Virus record (IMG/VR): IMGVR_UViG_3300025151_008080
Span: 1-64,000 of that record
Origin: a virus
DNA: 64,000 nt
Strand: one strand, 5' to 3'
In this document: positions 51,740 through 60,385 of the stretch, piece after piece
Layout of the letters: each line of letters begins with the position of its first letter
Numbering within the stretch: the stretch's first letter is position 1
Program-made: the position numbers and the translations under genes
The notes under the pieces: model-generated
Database searches by the model: none
Told to the model about the DNA's origin: nothing
What the model saw: the letters and a program-made list of their open reading frames with translations, nothing else

Positions 51740-52448
51740 AGCAGTAGTACCTATTTCAGGAGGGTTAGATAGTTCGGTAATCTTAAGTTTAGCCGCCGCG
51801 GCTCATGATGAGATTTATGCGCTAACGTATGATTATGGTCAAAAGCATACAAAAGAAATTATATATGCTGGCATACAAATTGATAATTATGATAATATCG
51901 AAGAGCATAAAGTTATTGATATAAGTTTCTTTAAAGATATTGCCCCAACATCCTCTCTAACTAACAATAAAATAAAAGTAGCACATGCTCGAGATGTACT
52001 AGGAGATGCGCAAACTGTAAATTATGTTCCGTTCCGTAATATGATGATGTTATCTATTGCATGTTCGTATGCAGAAGCAGTCGGAGCTGATACGGTATAT
52101 CATGGTTCTGCTCTTGTAGACAGTCAAGCAGGTTATTGGGATGGAAGTAAAGAATTCTTAGAACAAATTAACAACGTTACTAGCTTAAACAGAAAGAATA
52201 AAATACAAATAAAAGCCCCACTAATTAAACTATCTAAAAAAGAAATTATACAATTAGGTATAGATAATAACGTTCAGTTTGAAGATACCTGGACGTGTTA
52301 CGAAGGAGAAGAGAAAGCATGTGGTTACTGTACTGCTTGTAGCTCTCGCATACAAGGGTTTTTACAAAATAAACTTATTGATCCGGTTGAATACAAACGA
52401 GAAGATATTCCATGGGTGAGAATAGTTGATTTACATATGAAAGGTTAA
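51732..52448 (+). CDS. queC: 7-cyano-7-deazaguanine (preQ0) synthase QueC
   Basis: The 238-residue ATP pyrophosphatase has VPISGGLDSSVIL (residues 6-18), YDYGQKHTKE, VPFRNMMML, and a zinc site with Cys189, 197, 200 and 203 (CYEGEEKACGYCTAC). It converts carboxydeazaguanine to preQ0 with ATP and ammonia, giving the substrate of QueF. It overlaps uvsX by eight bases. A class II glutamine amidotransferase follows after 14 bases. Confidence 0.93.
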   Translation: MSKAVVPISGGLDSSVILSLAAAAHDEIYALTYDYGQKHTKEIIYAGIQIDNYDNIEEHKVIDISFFKDIAPTSSLTNNKIKVAHARDVLGDAQTVNYVPFRNMMMLSIACSYAEAVGADTVYHGSALVDSQAGYWDGSKEFLEQINNVTSLNRKNKIQIKAPLIKLSKKEIIQLGIDNNVQFEDTWTCYEGEEKACGYCTACSSRIQGFLQNKLIDPVEYKREDIPWVRIVDLHMKG

Positions 52449-52454
52449 TATAAT
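52426..52454 (+). promoter_or_regulatory. Early sigma70-like promoter before the amidotransferase gene
   Basis: TTGATT (52426-52431), 17-base spacer, TATAAT (52449-52454), eight bases to the ATG at 52463. The minus-35 box lies inside queC. Confidence 0.65.
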
Positions 52455-52462
52455 ATAAAATT

Positions 52463-53107
52463 ATGTGTGGAATATTTGGATCAAACGATATAGAAACATT
52501 TAGAAAACTATATACGAAAAACCTAGATAGGGGTAATTTTGTCAGATCAGTAACGATGTTATTTCCAGCGGGAGTAAAAAGTAATACAAACATTACTACG
52601 ACATATGAGGTAGACTTAGATAAAAAAATACCTGAAAGTAAATATTGTGTTTACTATTTAGGACATGTACAATCTCCGACCTCTTCAGTAAGAGAGTTCG
52701 ATGCAAAAACTTCTCACCCGTATGATTTAAATAGTCAATATCTAGCGCATAATGGTGTTTTAGAAAACGATAGAGAGCTAATCGATAAAATGAAACTAGA
52801 AAACTATAATGATGTAGATAGTAGTATTATTTTACCATTAATAGAAAAAGCTGGTTTCGTTGAAGGTATTGAAATGTTACAAGGAACGTTTGGATGTTGG
52901 TATTATAACGCCAGTGACGCAACGTTAAAGATTTTTCGCAGTGGTTCTACCTTATTTATAGACCATAAGCATAGTAGCTTTACATCAGCAAGTCAAACGG
53001 GATACAACTTAGTGAATGAAGGGGAGATCCTAGAATATAACTTCACTAGTAGAAAATTTTATAAATCAAATACTTTTAAATTAAATTCTGTTCCGTTCTT
53101 TCTATGA
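52463..53107 (+). CDS. Class II glutamine amidotransferase (Ntn hydrolase)
   Basis: The 214-residue protein starts MCGIFGSND, so the nucleophile Cys2 is exposed after Met removal, and has YLAHNGVLEN as the class II HNG-x3-N motif and FGCWYYN. It releases ammonia from glutamine for a partner. The nearest gene, 14 bases upstream, is queC. In archaea a class II amidotransferase fused to QueC-like protein (Gat-QueC) makes archaeosine, so a split form is a good hypothesis. It could also serve a sugar or amide synthesis pathway. It overlaps the following gene by four bases. Confidence 0.75.
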   Translation: MCGIFGSNDIETFRKLYTKNLDRGNFVRSVTMLFPAGVKSNTNITTTYEVDLDKKIPESKYCVYYLGHVQSPTSSVREFDAKTSHPYDLNSQYLAHNGVLENDRELIDKMKLENYNDVDSSIILPLIEKAGFVEGIEMLQGTFGCWYYNASDATLKIFRSGSTLFIDHKHSSFTSASQTGYNLVNEGEILEYNFTSRKFYKSNTFKLNSVPFFL

Positions 53108-53802
53108 AAACGCTTATTGCGACAGCTACTAAATATAATCAAAAACAATATGAGACTGTATCAAAGCTACATCAAAGCTTAAGACTGCACAGTAGTTATT
53201 ATGATTGTATACCTACGTATGAAAATAAAGATGGTTTATGCAAGGTTTACAATAGATATTTAGAACAATATTCAGATGATTACGAGTGTATAATATTCGT
53301 ACATGATGATGTATTTATTGACAGTGTTTCATTCGTTGATACAATCAAATTATTATTTGCAAATAATTATAGTGTTGTCGGTTTAGCTGGTGGTAGTAAT
53401 TTAAAAATAAAAAAACCATGTTTATGGCATTTACTAACTAACAAAAATACTCAATCAGGTATAGTTTCTCACTATTTAAGAGAGTTTAATTCTCCTGGCG
53501 CGTACGTGCCTACTATTTTCGGACAAACCCCTAAACCGGTTGTATTATTAGATGGTTTGTTTTTAGCGTTAAACACAAAAGATATTAAAAAACACAATAT
53601 AAAGTTCGACGAAAACATTGCAGGTTTTCATCACTATGATTTAAAATTTAGTATTGATTGCTATCTAAAAGGTTTAAAGTTAACTACTGCACCAATACAT
53701 GTTATCCACGAATCTCCTGGCTTGACTAATATGACAAAAGAGTATATAACATCTGAGGAATATTTGTACAAATTCTTAGAATCACATGGTAACAGAAAAT
53801 AA
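53104..53802 (+). CDS. Glycosyltransferase-like protein (Glyco_tranf_2_5 type)
   Basis: A 232-residue protein with CIIFVHDDVFIDSVSFVDT as a DxD-like acidic strand, VVGLAGGSN, and LLDGLFLALNTKDIKK then HHYDLKFSIDCYLKGLK. This recalls the StrF-type family 2 transferases found in marine phage genomes. It is located between the amidotransferase and the replicative helicase and overlaps both, so it is transcribed with DNA functions. Confidence 0.65.
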   Translation: MKTLIATATKYNQKQYETVSKLHQSLRLHSSYYDCIPTYENKDGLCKVYNRYLEQYSDDYECIIFVHDDVFIDSVSFVDTIKLLFANNYSVVGLAGGSNLKIKKPCLWHLLTNKNTQSGIVSHYLREFNSPGAYVPTIFGQTPKPVVLLDGLFLALNTKDIKKHNIKFDENIAGFHHYDLKFSIDCYLKGLKLTTAPIHVIHESPGLTNMTKEYITSEEYLYKFLESHGNRK

Positions 53803-55126
53803 AGATTATTTAGATTTAGATTTAAATTTACTTGAAAAAATTATATTCAAGAATTGTTTAGATAATGAGGTTTATTTATCTACAATTATTGATGCATTAC
53901 ACTTCAAGTTCTTTAAAGATAAAGATATACAACAAATTGTAAAACTAATACAAGCTTTATATAAAAAGAATAATTCAAGACCATCAAAAACTGAACTTGA
54001 GTTATACTTGAATAGTGATCAATTAAAGTCCCATTATGAAAAATGTAAAACATTAACTAATAATCTTGAAAGTGATTTAGATGAAGATCAGCTCTATAAG
54101 TATACCGAAAGATTTTTACAAGAGCAAGCAGTATATAGTACATTCTTAGACATTATTGATAGTAAGGAGCGCAATGTACAAAACATATATGATAAATTTA
54201 CTAAAGCATGCAATATATCGATTAATACAAATGTAGGTCATGATTATTTTTATGATTTAGAAGATCATATTACTAATTTGACTGTAAAAGAATCAAAAAT
54301 TAAATCCGGGTGGAATTGGTTGGATGAAAAATTTGGAGGTGGTTTTCAAGAAACTGGTAAGAGTTTGTATATATTCGCTGGACAGTCAAATGTAGGTAAA
54401 TCTATATTTCTTAGCAATGTAGCTACTAATGTAGTAAAGAGTGGAAGAAATGTTTTGATTATATCTCTTGAAATGTCAGAGATGATATACAATAAGAGAA
54501 TTACATCATGTTTAACTGGACTACCTATTAATCATCTGAAAGACCACGTTAGTACATTAAGAGAAAAAGTACAAACGTTTAAAGCCACAACCCCTAGTTC
54601 AAATCTAGTAGTAAAAGAGTTTCCACCTAACAGTATTACAGCGTCTCAAATAGAAGGTTATATTAAAAAACTTATAAATAAAAAGTTTAAACCTGATATT
54701 ATTGTTCTTGATTATTTAAATCTACTCGCAGGTACAGGTAATAACACATATGAAAAGATTAAACATATTGCTGAGGATGTAAGAGCTTTAACTTACAAGT
54801 TTGAATGCCCTATAGTAACTGCAACTCAATTAAATAGAACAGGTTATAATACTAATGACGCTCCAGAGCTAGATAGTATAGGAGAGAGTTATGGTTTAGG
54901 AGCTACAGCAGATGGTATTGTGAGTATATGGCGGACAGAGGAAGATGAAGAAGATAATGCGATCCATATCAAAGTAATCAAGAATAGAGATGGGGATAAT
55001 TTTAGTAGTACAAGATTAGCTATCGATTATAACACCCTTACTATTACTGAGAATACTGATTTGAATATCAATCAAGATATAAGTAATGCTGAAGATGATG
55101 CTGTCAATTCCGGGAGGGAGGTATAA
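53786..55126 (+). CDS. 41: Replicative DNA helicase (T4 gp41-like, DnaB family)
   Basis: The 446-residue protein has an N-terminal helical domain, then IFAGQSNVGKSIFLSN (Walker A, near residue 198), NVLIISLEMSE, IIVLDYLNLLAG (Walker B), and VTATQLNRTGY. It unwinds the fork ahead of gp43 and partners with gp61 primase. It overlaps the upstream gene by 17 bases. Its stop codon is embedded in a TATAAATA. Confidence 0.92.
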   Translation: MVTENKDYLDLDLNLLEKIIFKNCLDNEVYLSTIIDALHFKFFKDKDIQQIVKLIQALYKKNNSRPSKTELELYLNSDQLKSHYEKCKTLTNNLESDLDEDQLYKYTERFLQEQAVYSTFLDIIDSKERNVQNIYDKFTKACNISINTNVGHDYFYDLEDHITNLTVKESKIKSGWNWLDEKFGGGFQETGKSLYIFAGQSNVGKSIFLSNVATNVVKSGRNVLIISLEMSEMIYNKRITSCLTGLPINHLKDHVSTLREKVQTFKATTPSSNLVVKEFPPNSITASQIEGYIKKLINKKFKPDIIVLDYLNLLAGTGNNTYEKIKHIAEDVRALTYKFECPIVTATQLNRTGYNTNDAPELDSIGESYGLGATADGIVSIWRTEEDEEDNAIHIKVIKNRDGDNFSSTRLAIDYNTLTITENTDLNINQDISNAEDDAVNSGREV

Positions 55127-55129
55127 ATA
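55122..55129 (+). promoter_or_regulatory. T4-like late promoter TATAAATA before the DHH gene
   Basis: A perfect TATAAATA spans the stop codon of gp41 and leaves six bases before the ATG at 55136. GGGAGGGAGG precedes it, too far upstream to be an ordinary ribosome-binding site. Confidence 0.6.
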
Positions 55130-55135
55130 CTACAA

Positions 55136-56020
55136 ATGGCTAAAGATGAAATAATCTTTACCGACTTAGATTTAGACGGTTCATGTAGTTATTTAATACA
55201 TGTCTGGTTAACCGGTAAAAAACAAAAGGTTGTAACTCTCAAGGTAAGTGATCTCAGAGAAAAGTTTCTCCAGTGGTTAACTTCTAATAAAATAGAGAGC
55301 TATAAACGTGTATATTTTTATGACTTAGATACAACTGAAATAAAAGATCTAATTGATAAAGATAATGTATACATATTTGATCATCATAAAACTCATAATG
55401 CAGAATATAAAAACGCAACTGCAATAATAGAAAAGGATTGTCCTTCTTGTAGTAAGCTTTTATACAAACATTATAAAGATAAGATAAACCTTACTATGGA
55501 GCAAAAGCATTTAATTGCTTTAGTTAATGATTATGATTGCTATGAATTACAGTTTCCAGAAAGTAATAAACTTAATTTCTTATTCTGGTATAAGAACGGC
55601 AATAAGCTCCAAAATTTTATAGATGATTTTGAACATGGTTTTCACGGATTTACTACTGAACAGAATAAAATAATTAGCTTTCATTTTTACAAATATAAGA
55701 AAGTAGTAAAAGATCTAAATTTATTTGAAACAAATCTTAATATCGCTTCTAAAGAGTATAGATTTGTTAGTGCATTTGTAAGTGAATATGTAAACGATGT
55801 AGGCCAACATATTATAGATACAACAAACTGTGATGTATGTATAATGATTAATCTAAAGAACAATAGAGTGTATTTGCGAAAAAACAAAAATTGTGATTTA
55901 GATTTAGGTAAGTTTGCAAAGAAAGTATGTGATGGTGGAGGTCATGAATATGCAGCGGGTGGAAATTTAAATGATAACGTACTTGCGCTAAGTAAGCAAT
56001 TTGTACCAATTAATGGATAA
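55136..56020 (+). CDS. DHH/DHHA1-family phosphoesterase
   Basis: The 294-residue protein has TDLDLDGSCSY (motif I with D-x-D), FYDLDT (motif II), IFDHHKT (the DHH motif) and, at the C-terminus, GGGHEYAAGG (DHHA1). Family members are RecJ-like exonucleases or oligoribonucleases and pAp phosphatases. The first motif reads DLDLDG rather than the usual D-H-D. It follows the replicative helicase and may clean up short nucleic acids. Confidence 0.8.
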   Translation: MAKDEIIFTDLDLDGSCSYLIHVWLTGKKQKVVTLKVSDLREKFLQWLTSNKIESYKRVYFYDLDTTEIKDLIDKDNVYIFDHHKTHNAEYKNATAIIEKDCPSCSKLLYKHYKDKINLTMEQKHLIALVNDYDCYELQFPESNKLNFLFWYKNGNKLQNFIDDFEHGFHGFTTEQNKIISFHFYKYKKVVKDLNLFETNLNIASKEYRFVSAFVSEYVNDVGQHIIDTTNCDVCIMINLKNNRVYLRKNKNCDLDLGKFAKKVCDGGGHEYAAGGNLNDNVLALSKQFVPING

Positions 56021-56288
56021 TCCATACAGCACACTAGAACGTAAAGATAATATACACAAATTTTTAAGTTTGTGTAGCTTTATATCTATCTGCGAAAACA
56101 AAAAAGTAAACTTAGCTAATGTATTTTTATTAGTTCTAAAAGAAAAAAAATATAGAGAATTGTTCAAAGAGTCGCTAATATTAGAAAGTAATTTTGAAGT
56201 AGTGAAATTATTTTTACAGCACGATCCTTTTTTATATAAGAGTAAATATATAACAAAGTTTTTGAAGAAAAATTCTCTTAATATATGA
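56013..56288 (+). CDS. Hypothetical protein before the gp59-like gene
   Basis: A 91-residue, helical, Lys/Leu-rich protein (ERKDNIHKFLSLC, ESNFEVVKLFLQH). The ATG at 56013 is chosen over a TTG at 56001. It overlaps both neighbours by a few bases (8 and 4). It could be a small assembly or replication accessory protein; no family recognised. Confidence 0.5.
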   Translation: MDNPYSTLERKDNIHKFLSLCSFISICENKKVNLANVFLLVLKEKKYRELFKESLILESNFEVVKLFLQHDPFLYKSKYITKFLKKNSLNI

Positions 56289-56941
56289 ACGATAAGAATA
56301 CATTAACACCATACGAGAAAAACATTTATAATTTTTATTTGAGATCGACGAGGCAGGATAAAGGGTTTACTCCGCGTAAAAATTTTAACGAAATTACTCC
56401 AGAGCTTTTTAACCAAATTAAAACCATTTCTAAGGTAATAAAAAGCAAAAAACTTAACCCTCGGTTATTTTTCGACGCTCCATACAAGATATGGCTTGAG
56501 GAACATGTACGTTTTGAATTTTATAGCACCTTCAAGGCTGTCTCTACATATAAGAAATATGTTTCTTTTATTGAGTTGACTGAACCCGATCATGAACATA
56601 ACGCGTATTCTCTAAAAGAAGGGATGAAATTTATATACTCAAAATGCGTTGACAACAATTTAACTAACGTTTATGATTATCTCAATGTTCAGAGCGGTGT
56701 CTATCCTGATTTCTTATTAGATTTAAAAGATAGAAATATATCTATTTACTGTCTAATTGCGCTAAATGTAAAAGAGGAACATATTAATCTAGAGACGAAA
56801 GTAGTTGATTTCCTCTACAAAGACTTTTATAATATTTTAAACAGCTTGAGATCGAAGTATGTTTATTCGAAAAAAATCAAGCCGTTGAGTATAAAACTAA
56901 TAAAAACTATTGATAAAATATTAAAGAATAATGACAACTAG
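56285..56941 (+). CDS. Helicase-loader-like protein (gp59 candidate)
   Basis: A 218-residue, all-helical, basic protein of the same length as T4 gp59 (217). Placement directly before the gp32 gene is where marine T4-like phages keep gp59. FEFYSTFKAVSTYKKYV, VYDYLNVQSGVYPDFL and ISIYCLIALNVK fit the two-domain helical loader loosely. Sequence similarity to T4 gp59 is weak, so the call rests on size, position and partner genes. Confidence 0.45.
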   Translation: MNDKNTLTPYEKNIYNFYLRSTRQDKGFTPRKNFNEITPELFNQIKTISKVIKSKKLNPRLFFDAPYKIWLEEHVRFEFYSTFKAVSTYKKYVSFIELTEPDHEHNAYSLKEGMKFIYSKCVDNNLTNVYDYLNVQSGVYPDFLLDLKDRNISIYCLIALNVKEEHINLETKVVDFLYKDFYNILNSLRSKYVYSKKIKPLSIKLIKTIDKILKNNDN

Positions 56942-57779
56942 TATGTTTGAATCGATTAGAGGTGCGTTGAGTAAGTCAACGCAGGCTAGCAACAATAGTA
57001 CAAGTAATATTATGCGGTTAAGACCTGGTAATACTTATGTTGTACGACTTGTTCCGTATGTGAAAGATCCGAGTAAAACGTTCTTTCACTACTACTCACA
57101 CGGGTGGGTTAGTGAAGCGACTGGTCAATACCAGAGTGCAATTAGTCCACAAACTTGGGGTGATCGTGACCCTATCGCAGAAGCTAGGTTTCGTATTACT
57201 CGAACTGGCTCTGAAGATGAAAAAGAAAAAGCAAAAATGCTTAATCGGAAAGAGAACTGGCTAATCAATGTCTTTGTTGTAAAAGATAATGAGAATCCAG
57301 AAAACGAAGGTAAGGTAAAGATTCTTCGCTTCGGTCGTCAATTGCATAAGATTATTATGGAAGCGATTGAAGGAGAGGATGCGGAAGAGTTTGGTGAAAA
57401 GATTTTTGATCTAACTGACTCTGGCTGTAACCTTCGTATTAAGGTAGAAGAGCAAGGTGGTTTTCCTACTTATGTTAGCTCTAGGTTCGCGTCTTCGTCT
57501 GATATTGACGCAACTCCAGATAGTGTTTATTCAGAAGCGTTTGATTTGGAAAATGTATTTCCTGTCAAATCTTATGATGAACTAGAAGTAATGCTTAACG
57601 AGCATTATTATAATAAGCGAGAATCAGATACATCTACTGCAGTAGTATCTGAGACAGTAACAAGTACTACTACTCCTGATACTGATGACGATGACGATCT
57701 AGACTTCGATACAGTATCAACCCCTGCAGGTAAGGTTGACGAAGATAAAGTAAAAAATCTTCTCGACTCTTTAGATTAA
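56931..57779 (+). CDS. 32: Single-stranded DNA-binding protein (T4 gp32-like)
   Basis: The 282-residue protein has an OB-type core (IMRLRPGNTYVVRLVPYVKDPSKTFFHYYSH in segments) and an acidic tail with an Asp run near residue 250 and the end DKVKNLLDSLD, as gp32. The T4 zinc ligands (one His and three Cys) are absent: the whole protein has one Cys (DSGCN). An in-frame ATG four codons later (56943) could be the start. A strong terminator follows. Confidence 0.85.
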   Translation: MTTSMFESIRGALSKSTQASNNSTSNIMRLRPGNTYVVRLVPYVKDPSKTFFHYYSHGWVSEATGQYQSAISPQTWGDRDPIAEARFRITRTGSEDEKEKAKMLNRKENWLINVFVVKDNENPENEGKVKILRFGRQLHKIIMEAIEGEDAEEFGEKIFDLTDSGCNLRIKVEEQGGFPTYVSSRFASSSDIDATPDSVYSEAFDLENVFPVKSYDELEVMLNEHYYNKRESDTSTAVVSETVTSTTTPDTDDDDDLDFDTVSTPAGKVDEDKVKNLLDSLD

Positions 57780-57788
57780 TAAAAACAC

Positions 57789-57806
57789 GGGGAGGGAAAC
57801 CTCCCC
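57789..57806 (+). terminator. Intrinsic terminator after the gp32 gene
   Basis: GGGGAGG (57789-57795), loop GAAA, CCTCCCC (57800-57806), followed by TCTTTTCTTTATTTTT. A perfect 7-bp GC stem with a GNRA-like loop and T-rich tail. Confidence 0.88.
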
Positions 57807-57822
57807 TCTTTTCTTTATTTTT

Positions 57823-58209
57823 ATGGATGAAATAGATAATGAAACAAAAATGTTCTTGCATCAAATGAATGCAATGGCACATGGTTTAAATAAAGATATA
57901 GTACAAAAAAGCGCTACTATGCAAAATATTCCTTTGACTAAGGAAATTTATAGCGATCATAAACCAAGACCACAACAACAGCATATACCGCAGCAACCAG
58001 CTCCGCAAATTTCTCCTAACGTACAGCCACAAGTTAACGTACAGTCTCAGGATCTTACCCCTCTTATTAATAGGGTAACATCTTTAGAAAAACAAGTAAC
58101 TAAATTTGTTAATCTCATTGAACGTAATGTTGCAAAAAACGCAAAAGAAATTAACATACGTATTAAATTAAACGAGAAAACAAATAATGACACTAAAGAT
58201 ACAGAATAG
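57823..58209 (+). CDS. Hypothetical protein with Gln/Pro linker and coiled coil
   Basis: A 128-residue protein. Residues 1-40 contain helical METKMFLHQMNAM-like sequence; residues 48-75 are a Pro/Gln-rich linker (PRPQQQHIPQQPAPQ); residues 78-115 form a coiled coil (TPLINRVTSLEKQVTKFV). It lies just before the sliding clamp and overlaps it by 23 bases. Similar small genes occur next to the clamp in related phages, but a role is not known to me. Confidence 0.55.
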   Translation: MDEIDNETKMFLHQMNAMAHGLNKDIVQKSATMQNIPLTKEIYSDHKPRPQQQHIPQQPAPQISPNVQPQVNVQSQDLTPLINRVTSLEKQVTKFVNLIERNVAKNAKEINIRIKLNEKTNNDTKDTE

Positions 58210-58921
58210 GGATAGCTTTGTACGAAATTTTTTACATCCTATCAGTAGGATCGCTACTACTGTTAGTCTTAAGACTAATGATCAAGAATCTAAGATCTCT
58301 ACTGTAGTACATAATAGTTCTAATATTTTTCTTAACGCGACGTATAATGTACGAATACAAGACTTAGAAAATAATGTCCTTTGTTTACCGGATGTAAACA
58401 AACTTATTAAAATTTTTCAATGTATTGAACAAGAAGATATTTCTGTTACAGTAAATAAAAATTGTATTAATTATACCGACAAAAATTGTAGGTTTAAGTA
58501 TCATTTATTTGATGAGATTTTTAACAAAGGAGAATCATTTGATTTCAATAAAATACATCAAATAGAACCATGGACTAAAATTGAGCTTACTAAAGAGAAA
58601 AATAGTAGTATACTGAAAGCGTTACCTTTTGTAACTGAAACGAGTAAGTTATATTTACGACAAGAGGCAGACTCTATTTACGCAGAACTTACTGATAAAA
58701 AGATACAAAACGTAGATAGTTATACAATATTACTCACTGATGAATATACTGGAGGTAATATTACTGAAGAACTTATACTTGATATAGAGCTGTTTAGACT
58801 TATATCTACATTGAATTTCGATAAGTATAATCTATATATTAATAATGAGTTTAAAATGCTCAAGTTAGAATTTAACCTTGATAATTGTAATTTAATTTTT
58901 GTAAGTACAAGCTATAAGTAA
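58187..58921 (+). CDS. 45: Sliding clamp (T4 gp45-like)
   Basis: The 244-residue protein fits the trimeric clamp: a two-domain beta repeat with LKIQNRDSFVRNFLHPIS, FLNATYNVRIQDL, LCLPDVNKLIKIF and YTDKNCRFKYHLFDEIF; the C-terminal half repeats the strand order. It is a processivity factor for gp43 and the co-activator of late transcription with gp55. Match is by pattern. Confidence 0.78.
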   Translation: MTLKIQNRDSFVRNFLHPISRIATTVSLKTNDQESKISTVVHNSSNIFLNATYNVRIQDLENNVLCLPDVNKLIKIFQCIEQEDISVTVNKNCINYTDKNCRFKYHLFDEIFNKGESFDFNKIHQIEPWTKIELTKEKNSSILKALPFVTETSKLYLRQEADSIYAELTDKKIQNVDSYTILLTDEYTGGNITEELILDIELFRLISTLNFDKYNLYINNEFKMLKLEFNLDNCNLIFVSTSYK

Positions 58922-59211
58922 TGAAAAATAAAGTTACAACTTGCGGTTATTTTATTAAAAGACTTCGAGATAACGGGTATACAGTAAATAGAATTTTTGA
59001 TAACTATTGTCCCTCCGACCCGAGAAGGTGGACCATCATGGTCGATCCGGAAAACTGCGCTCTATTTATTACATGTTATATGAATAAAGACTGGTACGGT
59101 GATCTGATGTTTGAGTTTAATAACGGTCAGCAATTTAAAAACTTTCAGCTTAAAACAGACAGCATGGAAGTAATAATAACAAAACTAATAGAAAAAAACA
59201 TTAATCCTTAA
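58921..59211 (+). CDS. Hypothetical phage protein
   Basis: A 96-residue protein starting MKNKVTTCGYFIKRLRDNGY with DPRRWTIMVDP and FEFNNGQQFKNF. Small mixed alpha/beta protein; I recall similar short proteins next to the clamp in marine T4-like phages. It overlaps its neighbours by one base on either side. Confidence 0.55.
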   Translation: MKNKVTTCGYFIKRLRDNGYTVNRIFDNYCPSDPRRWTIMVDPENCALFITCYMNKDWYGDLMFEFNNGQQFKNFQLKTDSMEVIITKLIEKNINP

Positions 59212-59492
59212 TGCCACGTAAAACTAGTAAACCAAAAAACTTCGATAATCTACTCAAATCTAATATAAGTGCAGTAGAGTCTATATCAGGAAAAGACAGA
59301 AAAAATATATCTATTATTCATGATTATCTATCTGAATATCTTAAATCTTTTGTTTTACTTGGTTATGACACAACAGGAGAAAGTGTAGTTGTAATTGCTG
59401 GAAAAACAGCTCAAGATTATGACGCGATTGAAACATTATTGAAAAGAGTGAGTAATATTGACTTTTTTAAAGAAATACAGGAAGAAAAATGA
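59211..59492 (+). CDS. Hypothetical phage protein
   Basis: A 93-residue protein with a basic N-terminus (MPRKTSKPKNFDNLL) and a central YDTTGESVVVIAGKTAQDYDAIE. No family recognised. It overlaps the following epimerase-like gene by four bases. Confidence 0.5.
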   Translation: MPRKTSKPKNFDNLLKSNISAVESISGKDRKNISIIHDYLSEYLKSFVLLGYDTTGESVVVIAGKTAQDYDAIETLLKRVSNIDFFKEIQEEK

Positions 59493-60385
59493 ACAAAATT
59501 ATTGTTATTGGTAACGGTTATATAGGTAGTAAATTAGCTAAAGATTTAATCGAAGACAAAAACGAAGATATACTTCATCTATACAAGTATGATTATGATA
59601 ACCCTAAAGTATTAAACGATACTTTATTTAATACCTTACATTCTTATTTGAATAATAACAAAAAGAATTCCGAGGAACCAATATGGGTAGTTAATTGTGT
59701 AGGTTATACAGGTAAGCCAAACGTTGATGCTTGTGAAGAAGAAAAAGAAAAATGCTGGGCTTTGAATGTTACATTCCCTACATTATTAGCAAATGTTTGT
59801 TTGAAGCATAACGTAAAACTAATTAATGTCAGTTCTGGTTGTATTTACTCCGGTGATATGGTTTACGATGAAGAAGACTGGCCTGACTTTGGAGTTGATA
59901 GTCCTGATAGTAGTTGGTATAGTCGTACTAAGCATGCAGCAGAACTTAGTCTTAACGCTTTTCCTAACGTATATACCTTAAGAATACGAATGCCTATATG
60001 TGCTGACTTTAATTCAGGTAAAAACTATCTCACAAAGATCTTAAAGTATAATGATCTATTACAAGAAGTAAATTCTAAAACTGTAATACCTGATCTCTTA
60101 AAGGTAATATATAAGATAATTAACATGCAGGATATACCAACTGGAATTTACAATGTAGTAAATCCAGAACCTATAGATACAAAATCAGTTACTGAAATTT
60201 TAGATAAAAATGGTATGTGGAATCCGCATTGGAAATTTATTGACTATAACGATCTTAAAAAACATATTAAAGCTAATAGATCGAATTGTAAGCTTTCTAC
60301 TGAAAAATCTCGATTGTATAATATCGAATTACAGCCAGAAACTGCCTCTTTAGAAGCATTGTTTGAGAAACAAGATGAAGAATAA
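59489..60385 (+). CDS. RmlD-like NAD(P)-dependent sugar reductase
   Basis: The 298-residue short-chain-dehydrogenase-type protein has IIVIGNGYIGSKLAKDL (nucleotide loop), NCVGYTGKPNVDACE, INVSSGCIYSG and WYSRTKHAAEL with the catalytic Tyr-x3-Lys. The RmlD-like C-terminus follows. It probably reduces a dTDP-4-keto sugar made by the RmlB-like enzyme encoded next. It overlaps rmlB by 11 bases. A dTDP-rhamnose or related sugar would feed the GT2 enzymes of the island. Confidence 0.8.
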   Translation: MNKIIVIGNGYIGSKLAKDLIEDKNEDILHLYKYDYDNPKVLNDTLFNTLHSYLNNNKKNSEEPIWVVNCVGYTGKPNVDACEEEKEKCWALNVTFPTLLANVCLKHNVKLINVSSGCIYSGDMVYDEEDWPDFGVDSPDSSWYSRTKHAAELSLNAFPNVYTLRIRMPICADFNSGKNYLTKILKYNDLLQEVNSKTVIPDLLKVIYKIINMQDIPTGIYNVVNPEPIDTKSVTEILDKNGMWNPHWKFIDYNDLKKHIKANRSNCKLSTEKSRLYNIELQPETASLEALFEKQDEE

